A DNA stretch of 64,000 bases, taken from Acanthornis magna (Eukaryota > Chordata > Aves > Passeriformes > Acanthizidae). This document shows positions 55,300 through 64,000 of the stretch, piece after piece. Under the pieces are notes generated by a model. The model was not told where the DNA came from. It saw nothing but the letters and a program-made list of their open reading frames with translations, and did not search any database. A program made the position numbers and the translations under genes. Numbering within the stretch: position 1 is the first letter of the stretch; each line of letters starts with the position of its first letter. The DNA lies in NCBI GenBank assembly GCA_036785705.1, contig JAWUZG010000331.1, forward strand, positions 186,001-250,000. The letters run 5' to 3'.

Positions 55300-55560
55300 A
55301 GATCATTGTGACACTTTGGGGCCACATGGAACCATGGAGACCATGGTGACACTGCAGAGCCTCAGAGGTGAAGGGAGACCATTGTGACTCTGTGGTGCCT
55401 CATGGAACCAAGGGGTCATGGTGACCCTGAGGATGCAAGGAGACCATGGTGACACTGTGAAACCTCATGGACCCAAGCGGCCATTGTGACACAGGGGAAC
55501 CAAGGACTCCATTGTTGACAGTACGGAAACTCATGGAACCAATGGACCATTGTGACACTG
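55300..55560. repeat. ~45 bp minisatellite, right copy
   Basis: Reverse complement of the array at 13,690-14,010, shorter by roughly one unit (about 50 bp). Confidence 0.8.
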
Positions 55561-56884
55561 CAGAACCAACACAGCTGCTGGACCTTGTCACCTGGCCCTG
55601 CACAGCTCCCTTGGGAGGCACAGCAGAACCAGCCTCAGGAATGCCCCTCTGGGATCCATGGCACACACTCCAAGGGTCTGGAATTCCAGTTTCCTGCAAA
55701 GAAAAGATGTTTCTGCCCTTGAAGGCAAAGCTCCTGAGGGCCTGAGAGCCAAGTGGAGCAAGATCTTACAATGAGATTTTACTGCCAGCCTGTGATGTTG
55801 AGGATGAGGCCACTGCTGTGACATGAGCCTGATTGACAAATGATTGGCCTCAGCACCTTGGGGACAAAATGTTCATCACAAAACCGCTCATCCCAGCAGA
55901 GACAAGACAGGGAGAGAGGAAAGGGGAGAGCCAGGCCCAGGGGACATGGCTGCAGTGGTGATGGCTGTGAGGTCACTGCCACTGCAGCAGCCTGGCTGGC
56001 CCTCAGCTGACATTCTGGCCAGGAGCGTTGTGAGGTCACCCAGCACATCAGAGAACCCACACAACAGGAATTCCATCCTTGGGGAGGGGAGGGGTTTCAC
56101 TGTGTCAGGTTGCACAAAGCTCCTGTCCTTGGACAATTCCTGAGATGGGGCATCAACTTCTCTGGAAAAACAGTTGCAGTTTTGTGCCACTGCAAATCTA
56201 AAATATTCCCTACTTATGACAAATCTAAATCCACTCTGGATTAGTTTAAAGATATTGTGGAAAAATAACACTGCATGTTTCTTGCATTTTGAACACTATT
56301 TTTCCTTTTTCAAAAACCTTGGAGAGGACCCAAAAATCTCCCAAGATGGAGTTTGGAGGCCTCATCACATAACCAGCAGGGAGAGGTTGAGGGCCCTCGG
56401 CTCAGTTGTGTGGAGACTGAGGACAGAACAGGAGTAGCCTGAGAGGGCTTGAAGGGTTCCACAGATGGTGGAGCTTTTCTTCATAGTGGAAATGAGCACA
56501 AACAAAAAATAATGGCACCAAGGGCAGCTGGGGAGGTCCAGACTGGACACGAGGAGAAAGGAATTTCTCTGCCAGGGCAGTGCTGGGGTGCAACACATGC
56601 TCCAGAACGAGTCTGGGTCAGCCCAAGGCTTTGTGTACCCAGGCAGAGCCAGGCAGGACACAGAGCTGTCAGGGAAGGAAGGGCCAGCGAGGTGGGGCAG
56701 CCGGGGGATGAGCACAGCCTGCAGGGGCAGAGGCGCAGGGCATGGACAGCGTAGGACAGCTTGGGCTGGAGAGGGCACAGGGATGTGCAGAAGCTGCAAG
56801 GCCCTGCCAGAGCCAACTTGTGCAGCACTTTGGCCATGGCTGCTGGCCCTGGCCCTGAGGCCATGAGGAGGACACAAGTGACCC

Positions 56885-57658
56885 TTGCAGCCCTGGGGCC
56901 TCATGGCCTCCTTGTCCCTGCCCAGCAGCCTGGCAGGGGCCGCCCCATGGTCCTGCCCTTGGCATTGCACATCCCCACATGGCAGTGCCCTGGGAAGAGC
57001 CCTGAGCAATGAGGGAGGGACAGGATCTGCCTTCCCCAGGGCTGGGGCTCAGGGCTTGCCCCTTTGCATTCCTGAAACGCATCCAGGCTGGCTCAGCATC
57101 AGAGACACCTTTCCCTTGCTTGTCCCCACCTGCCATCACTGCCTGCAGTGTTCTGCTCTAACACGAACCTGGGGACACTTTGTCAGTCATGGCACTTTGT
57201 GGGATTTATTAGAACTACAAGAAACTTCAGTGTTTCAATTTAACTTTGACTTCTGGAGCAGTTATTTGAACTCACTCGGAGGGACTGAGTCTGATGTAAA
57301 CAGCACCAGAGCCCCGCGAAGATCATTCAAGTCCCTGTGCTGTGGCTGTGCTGCTGAGCTGGGCCGGGCTCCTGGCACAGAGGCAGCTCCTGGCAAGCGG
57401 CAGCACTGCAGAGAGACAGCTCTGCCCAGGAGCAGCTCCTGTGCACAGCCCAGCAGGGCTGGGCCACTGCCAGGGCAGCTCAGGGACACCAGCAGGGCAC
57501 AGCCAGAGCTCCCAGGTGCTCAGCATTGGCAGGGGCTGTGCCATGGCCCAGAGGGGCTGTGTCATAGCCATAGGCACCTCTGGGGCTGTGTCACAGAGTC
57601 CCAGAGCAGCTGTGATGTCAGAAAGGGGCAGTGTGACATCCCAGAGTGGGTTGTGTGA
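56885..57658 (+). other. Right copy of the long shared open frame (see 11,599-12,372)
   Basis: 257 codons, same length as the left frame despite substitutions. It ends in the CRE-like minisatellite. No domain recognised. Confidence 0.2.
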
Positions 57659-57960
57659 GGTCACAGATTGGGCTATGACATCACAGAGTTTGTTGTGTGA
57701 GGTCAATGAGCAGCTCTGGCATCATAGAGGGGACTGTGAGACATCACAGAGCAGGCTCCGAGGTCACAGAGTTAGCTGTGTGACATCACTGAGTGGGTTG
57801 TGACATCACAGAGGAGGCTGTGGCATCATACCATGGGCTGTGGCATCACTGGTTGGTTGTGTCACTTCTTAGAGCTGCCTGTGATGTCACAGGATGGGTT
57901 GTGACATCACAGAGCAGATTGTGACATCATGGTATGGTTTTATGAAATCACAGAGCATCA
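57600..57960. repeat. CRE-like minisatellite, right copy
   Basis: Shorter array of the same TGACATCACAG / TGATGTCA units, at the outer edge of block B'. Unit order differs from the left copy, indicating turnover since duplication. Confidence 0.8.
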
Positions 57961-59579
57961 GCTTGGAGATTGCTGCTGAATTTCACTTCCCCAGAGGCTT
58001 GTTCAGACTTCTGATCTTCAGGAATTCAGTGCTCGAGGGCTCATTAACATTCAAAATATCTTAACAAGCCAAGTCTCTGGGAATAATTTAAATTTCCAAA
58101 TCTTCTGTGATTAATTAGGCAGATTTCAGATGTGTATTCAAAGTAAATATATAATATTTTAAAAAACAGTGAGAGAAGATTTTTTAAGTCCTGTTAAGGC
58201 TTTTTTTCCTGTTAATACATTAATATGTGCAGTCTCCAATTGATACTGAATCCAAGTACATCCTAATGCAGTCTGAATAGATAAGCAATTCCTCGCCTGG
58301 TGCTGGCCTTGCTGTCACCCCGGCAGTGGCTCCGTGGCCCCTTTGTGCCCCGCTGGCCCAGCCATGGTGCCACAGCCCCCCTGGGCAGGCCCAGCCCAGG
58401 CCAGGAGCATTGCGGGTGGGAACGGCCCCTGTGCCGTGGTGCCCACAGCAGCCCCTGGGGCTCGGTGCCCCCATGGCCTCCCTGCTGGGCAGCCTCTCCA
58501 AGCTCCTGCACAGGCCGTGCCACCTGTGGGCCTTCCCACACAGCCCTGCCCCAGGCTCTGCCGGGCTCGGGGCCAGCACAGACCCAGCCAGGGCTGGCCA
58601 TTGCCGGCAACAGGCCCTGAGCCCCGCAGGAGGATGGAGCTGGCCACAGCCAAACTCACCGCAAACCTGGGCTGAGCAGACAGGGCTGCCAATGCCTGGG
58701 GACAGAGCCTGGGGCTGACAAATGTCCTGGGCCCCCTCCCTGCTCTGGCCGTGCCACCAAGGGCACACAGCAGCCTCCTCTCTCGGCCACTTGCCTTTTT
58801 CCATCCCTGCCCCAGGCCCTGGCCCTGCCCCACTAGCCCTGGGCTGAGTCCTGCCCCTGCACGGTCACACAGGCTGAGATGGACACTGATGGGTTTCTCT
58901 CCCAAATTCTCTGCAGCCCAGCCCCGCTGGCTTCAGCTGCAACCCAGGGAACATCAAAGCAGAGCAAGCAGCGAGGAGCAGAGGCCTGGCAGCCGCTGTG
59001 TGAGATCAGCTCCTGCAGGGATCCACATTGGCTGGGTATCTCTGCAGCTCTGCATCTGATCCTGCTGTGGCAGAGCACACAAACAGCCCATCCTTGTGTC
59101 CCTTTCTCCGCTGACTGGGCTTTGGTTTGGCCTGGAAACATCCTGAGGTGCCTCCCAGGAGGAATCCCTGTGCATTTCCCTCCCCCATGGCTCTGCCCTT
59201 CCTGATCCAGCAGCTGTGGGGCAGCAGAGCTGGGGCAGTGCAGGGACAGGGCTGGCTCTGACAGGGCGCGTGAAGCCACAGCCAGGAGGTGTCAGCAAGG
59301 ACAGTTTGCAAAGGGGAAATGGAGAAATGGTGACTTTGTTGATTTTAGGAAGGAAAAGCTTGGCTGGAGCATGTCAAGAGGATGAAAGACAAGGCTGCTG
59401 GGTGAAATAGAGGATGTTCAGCCTGGAGATAAGGAAAGATTTTTCCCTGGTTGCAGGGCTGGTGCAGAGCAGGGTGGCCATGAGCCTGGCTGGCCTCCCT
59501 GTGTGCCAGGGCTGGCTGGGTTGTGGAGCAGAGATGGCCCAGAATCAGAGCCCAGGTGGGGCCTCTGTCACCTGCCTCA
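57961..59579. other. Sequence outside the duplicated blocks, no gene recognised
   Basis: AT-rich to about 58,260, then GC-rich with overlapping frames of 100-196 codons on both strands and no recognisable domain. Words near 59,330-59,460 (GATGTTCAGCCTGGAGATAA) suggest a decayed CR1 fragment. Confidence 0.4.
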
Positions 59580-59880
59580 ATCCTTCACCTCCCCAAGGAT
59601 GAAATTCCTGTTGTATGGGGTCTCTGATGTGCTGGGTGACCTCACAACGCTCCTGGCCAGAATGTCAGCTGAGGGCCAGCCAGGCTGCTGCAGTGGCAGT
59701 GACCTCACAGCCATCACCACTGCAGCCATGTCCCCTGGGCCTGGCTCTCCCCTTTCCTCTCTCCCTGCCTTGTCTCTGCTGGCAGCAGCATTTTTGTGAT
59801 TGATACATTGTCCCCAAGCTGCTGGGGCCAATTGCTTTCCAATCAGGCTCCTGGAGCAGAAGTGGCTTCACAATCAACAT
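59580..59880 (+). repeat. Third copy of a block B fragment
   Basis: Matches 13,170-13,470 in the same orientation and 55,790-56,090 inverted, including the CTCACAACGCTCCTGGCCAG word. Flanks differ, so this is an isolated piece. Confidence 0.8.
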
Positions 59881-60224
59881 GTGAGCACTGAGAGACAACA
59901 GCAAATGGGAAGTTAGAGGAGGATGTGGTTGGAAAGGAGCTGTGTGGATGTGGGGCAGCACTTTTCTGGGGCCAGTGTGGGGCACAATGGGTTAGATAAC
60001 AACAGATCTGCCCAAAGCAGGCTGGAAACAAATTTGATCTGAGCATTTGCTGGAATAGGTCCAGAGCCCCGAGGCACAATGTGGCTTGGGCTGCTCATGG
60101 GGGTGTGGGAGCTCACTCTGTGCATATTCCCATCTGTGCTCCTCTCAGGGATCTTTTTCAGAGCAGGGAGAGGGATCAGGATCCTTTGTTGCCTCAGGTC
60201 ATCAGGGAAGAGCTGCAACCTCCA

Positions 60225-60930
60225 GATGGGCTGGTGACCCAGAGGTGGATTTAACCATGGACAGCATCTCCAGGTCATCCATGACTGTGGAACATGTGCT
60301 GTGCTCAAGCAGGGCCAAGCGGGCAAAGCCCCTGTGGTGTGGGGGATGATGGTGGAAATGCCAATCTGGGGGGGCTTGGCAGATCGATGACATCACAGTG
60401 CCACAGAGCCACCAGGGCAAGCACTGCTGCTGACAGTGGTGCCAACAGCCCCTGCAGGGATGGAGACGCACCCTGTGCCTCACGGCACTGCCCACAACAC
60501 CACCCTGGGCCTGGAAAAGCAAGTCGTGGGGGGACAGGGCCCCCAGGGAGAAGTGAGTCGTCCAATGGGACTCATTTGCAGAACAGCCTCATGGACACCT
60601 GGGCCAGAGGGCACAGCACTGAGTGAGTGTTTCATATTCCCTGTCAGGCACCAGCCCTGGGAAAGCTGAACAGTGCAAGGGACTGCTGAAAACCACCTTG
60701 AAAGCAGTGGCTGGTGGTACCTTCAAACACTGGGAGCTGCATTTAGCCAAGGCCAGTGGTCAGTGAAGACCTGAGGCTCCACCAGTCGAGCTGGCCCTGC
60801 CCAATCAAATCGTCCATGGGCCATAGAAGGGGGATAAAGTCCCCATGGTGCCTATGAGAAATGTGTTAGGGAAGACAGTTTGGATCAGTCCTGCCTCAAG
60901 CAAAGGTAAACCCATCCCTGGGATTGTTTT
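60225..60930 (+). pseudogene. Decayed retroviral integrase fragment related to the ERV at 17,377-23,799
   Basis: The plus strand shows broken frames matching the ERV integrase from VDLTMD(C/S)IS and AKRAKPLWCGG near 60,240-60,349 through a DTWARGHSTE-like word near 60,600 to a KLNSA..CKG region near 60,665-60,710 and the GKTVW-like end near 60,870. Multiple stops and frameshifts. It is an old relative, orientation opposite to the intact element, with no LTR attached. Confidence 0.8.
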
Positions 60931-60959
60931 TCCTTGAGGACCTGACAGAGTCAACTTCC

Positions 60960-62020
60960 GCAGGATGTTTTCTGCTCTAACTGGAACCTGGGGACACTTT
61001 CTCTTGTGTCACTCAGTGGAACCTATTTAAACTACAAGAGACTTCAGTATTTCAATCTCACTTTGACTTCTTGAGAAGTTTTTTGAACACACTCGGAGGG
61101 ACTGAGTCTGATGTAAACAGCAGCAAAGCCCCGCGAGGCTCATTCAAGTCCCTGTGCTGTGGCTGTGCTGCTGAGCTGGGCCGGGCTCCTGGCACAGAGG
61201 CAGCTCCTGGCAAGCAGCAGTGCTGCAGAGAGACAGCTCTGCCCAGGAGCAGCTCCTGTGCACAGCCCAGCAGGGCTGGGCCACTGCCAGGGCAGCTCAG
61301 GGACACCAGCAGGGCACAGCCAGAGCTCACAGGTGCTCAGCATTGGCAGGGGCTGTGCCATGGCCCAGAGGGGGCTGTGTCATAGCCATAGGCACCTCTG
61401 GAGCTGTGTCACAGAGCCCCAGAGCAGCTGTGATGTCAGAAAGGGGCAGTGTGACATCACAGAGTGGGCTGTGTGAGGCCACAGATTGGGCTGTGACATC
61501 TCTGAGTTGATTTTGTGAGGTCATGGAGCAGCTACAGCATCACAGAGGGGACTGTGTGACATCACAGAGCAGGCTCTGAGGTCACAGAGTGAGCTGTGTG
61601 ACATCACTGAGTGACAGCACAGAGCAGGCTGTGACATCATGGAGTGGGTTGTGATACAATGCAGCTTTATGACATCACAAGGAGGTTTTATTTTCTAATA
61701 GAGTTGCTGACGACATCCCAGAGTGGGCTGTGACATCACAGGGGCTGTGTGAGGTCACTGGGGAGGTCACTCTGTCCCAGACCCCCCTCACAGCTCCCCC
61801 CACAGAAGTCCAACGCTGCTTGTGCACAGCAGGGTCCCCTGTCCCCCCGGGTCCCCCCCTGCCCCCCAGTGCCGCAGCCTCCCCCAGAGGATGTTCCACA
61901 AGATCGACCCCCAGAGCCTGACACGGGGACAGGGGGACGGGGATGGGGCTGTGGGGAGGGTGGGACAGGGGGACAGGGAGCCCCTGGCAGTGTCCCTGTG
62001 TCCTGCCAGGGTGAGAACCT
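60960..62020. repeat. Third partial copy of block B edge plus the A/B spacer, inverted
   Basis: Reverse complement of about 10,805-12,150: shared frame remnant (61,020-61,385), CRE-like minisatellite (61,430-61,780) and the spacer with the PQRMFHKIDPQSLTRG stretch (61,780-62,020). More diverged than the main arms. It ends exactly where an LTR begins. Confidence 0.8.
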
Positions 62021-62023
62021 GGC

Positions 62024-63411
62024 TGTGGTGGTTTTGCTTGGCCCAGTTTTTGCCAGTGAATAGGATGGGGTACAAAGATGGCTCCTGCATGTCCTGAGTA
62101 AAGATTCTGGAAATTTCTCCACCATGTCCAGCAGAGCCAATCTCTGATGGCTCTGAAAATGATGGACATGCTGCTGGCCAAACCTGGGCCAATTCGAGAT
62201 GTTAGTTACGCCTCTGTGAAAACATATTGAAGAAGAAATCAAAACTGTGTGATCACGCACTTCTTTTTAGCCAGAGAAGGAGGAGGAGGAGGTAAAAATA
62301 TGTGAGGAAAACAACATGGAGGCACCAAGGTCAGTGAAGAAGGTGTGGGAGGAGATGCTCTGGGCCCCGGAGGTGAAAAGCCTCTGCCAGCTGTGGTGAA
62401 GACCATGGGGGAGCAGGTGGTCCCCCCGCAGTCCATGGAGTCCAGGGGGATGCAGAAAACCCCCCAGAGCCCGTGGGGAGGTGCCCACGCCAGAGGAACA
62501 GGTGGATGCCTGCAGGAAGCTGTGATCCAGTGGGAGTCGCAGAGACTGAGAGTTGCAAAGGCCATGCAGGAGAGAGAAAGGCCTTGCTCCCAGGATGGAA
62601 ACAGCCTGGCCTCGGCTTGGAAATCTGCAACCTGGAGAGAATCTCGGACAGCAGCAATCGGGCGGGGCTGCTCGTGAGATTGGACCCACGCCAAGGAAGG
62701 TTGCAGAGGGCTGTCTCTCGTGGGAGGGACCCCCATGGCTAAGTAGAGGATTCTTTTTCCCCTGATGGACTGACCCTGACCAAAAGAAACTCCCATACCC
62801 TGCCCCCACCCCGGAGCTGTTGGTTGGAAGGAAGGAGGGAGGGGGTGAGCTGAGAAATGGCCTTAATAGGGAGAGGGGTGAGTAGAGAAACAGCGTTTGT
62901 AGCAGAAGAATTGTGGCCTTGGACTGACTAAGAAAAGCCACATACCTTGCCCCAGCCCGGATCTGTTGGTTGAATGGAGGGAGGGGGCGAATAGAGAAAC
63001 AGTGTCTGTACTAGAATTGTGATGGACTGACCTAAGAGAAAAAACCCCACTCCCTGCCCCTGCCCGGGAGTTGTTGGATAGTTAGAAAGGAGGGAGGGGG
63101 TGAGCTGGGAAGTGGTGCCTTAAGAAGGAAAGGGGGTCAGTGAAGAAATGGTGTCTTGAGAGCTTATTTTTACCCCTGATTTATCCTCCGACTCTGTTAG
63201 ATTAATAAATCAATTTTTTTTGCAACTTTAAGTTTCCTGCCTGCTTTTGCCCTGAATCTTGTGCGTCCTGCTTATCAGTGATCTTATCTCAACTCATAAG
63301 TCCAGTGTTCTGTGTTAATTTTCCCTCTCCTCTGCATAGGTGCAGCAGGAGAGAGCATAGAGAAAAAACGTCGTAGGTGCCTGGCATTTAGCCAGGGTCA
63401 AACCCACGACA
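62024..63411 (+). mobile_element. LTR family 1, long variant (1.39 kb)
   Basis: Begins TGTGGTGGTTTTGCTTGG and ends CCCACGACA. Related to the 1.07 kb LTRs in blocks A and A', but enlarged by extra copies of an internal unit at about 62,764-63,165. AATAAA near 63,202. No target duplication is visible; its two flanks come from different duplicated blocks. Confidence 0.75.
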
Positions 63412-64000
63412 GGGAGCTCCAGGATGAGTGTGGCAATGGGATCGGATTCCTTGAGGCTGCTGCAGCCTTCCAGAGAGGATCCCTAGCCACGGGATCCCAT
63501 TCCAGGGCTGAATCCCCTCTGTCCCTGAGCTCTGAGTGACCTTTTCTGCATCCCAGAAGAATCAAGTGGGAAAATTGGGCAGCCATGGAAGTTGGGTTTT
63601 TTTGAGAAATGGAATTGTCCTGGCATGTTTTTGGCCACGAGCTCCTTCCTCAGCAGTGTCCAGCTCTGCTCCAAGCTCTGTCCCATCCCAGCCAATGGCG
63701 CAGGGCAGGGTCTTCTGTCATGCCATGGCCAAGGGGAGCCCTAAGTCCTGGGATCTCCATCCCATTTTTAATCACATCCCTTCACAGCTTCCCACCACCC
63801 CGTCCCCTCAGGGTCTCCCCCAGCCCGGCCAACCTGCCCAGCAACAGCACAGCCCCACTGGAGCTCCAGAGGAGCCGCACCAAGAGGCACCTCGGAGCCC
63901 TCGGCAATCCAGCCGGCAACACACGGGCAGGACACAGATGGCGCTGCCCTGCTGGCACAGGGCTTGTGGCCATCTCCAGGCACCAGTCTCGCAGGGATGC
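63412..64000 (+). repeat. Third partial copy of block D tail, running off the window
   Basis: Matches 28,430 to about 29,020 in direct orientation (GGGAGCTCCAGGATGAG onward). It starts directly at the LTR end and continues beyond the window. Confidence 0.85.

Larger units (their letters stand above)
46455..57960. repeat. Block D'B', inverted copy of block B-D (empty retrovirus site)
   Basis: Reverse complement of the B-D block without the retrovirus. The CR1 LINE is continuous here, giving a clean pre-insertion reference. It starts immediately after the last visible MROH exon and its intron and ends in the CRE-like minisatellite near 57,960. Confidence 0.92.

Noticed and set aside
58220..58905. 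Overlapping 194-196 codon frames that might be a small gene
   Set aside because: Frames of similar length occur on both strands in GC-rich DNA, with no domain, splice structure or second copy to test.

Overview
This is vertebrate DNA, almost certainly from a bird and probably a songbird. The evidence is CR1 LINE sequence ending in the ATTCTGTG-type 3' repeat, avian-type LTRs, an avian MHC class II beta signal-peptide exon, a C2H2 zinc-finger family whose N-terminal exon matches songbird ZNFs, a ZP3-like egg-coat gene, and an avian-type maestro heat-like repeat (MROH) gene. Genes are split by introns. I found no RNA genes, CRISPR arrays or bacterial features.

The window is mostly one complex amplicon. 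Block A (1 to about 10,795) recurs inverted as A' (about 29,322-39,576). Block B-D (about 11,075-29,322) recurs inverted as D'B' (about 46,455-57,960). The arms look roughly 98% identical where I compared them by eye. Between A' and D' lies a single-copy MROH gene (about 40,600-46,400, plus strand). After 57,960 comes a degraded mosaic of the same units, cut by LTRs. The order A-B-D-A'-(MROH)-D'-B' fits a former direct tandem array in which about 28.6 kb was inverted.

Block A/A' holds a zinc-finger gene (apparently intact in A', broken in A), a second short zinc-finger remnant, and scattered MHC class II beta-like pieces: signal exon, half a beta-1 exon and a membrane exon, in conflicting orientations. 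It also holds two old LTRs. A alone carries a young solo LTR between the MHC promoter region and exon 1. Block B holds minisatellites, unrecognised repeats and a truncated CR1 LINE. Block D starts with the CR1 3' end and contains a complete exon set for a ZP3-like gene (nine recognisable segments, ending in a membrane helix and poly(A) signal). Both ZP3 copies share the same frame lesions.

A full-length endogenous retrovirus (17,377-23,799, minus strand) sits in the CR1 of the left arm only. Its LTRs are nearly identical, gag and pol are open and separated by one in-frame UAG, there is no env, and 91 bp of target sequence is duplicated around it. The right arm keeps the empty site. The window therefore combines immune (MHC II), fertilisation (ZP3), putative transposon-control (ZNF) and MROH genes in a young, still-rearranging repeat array.
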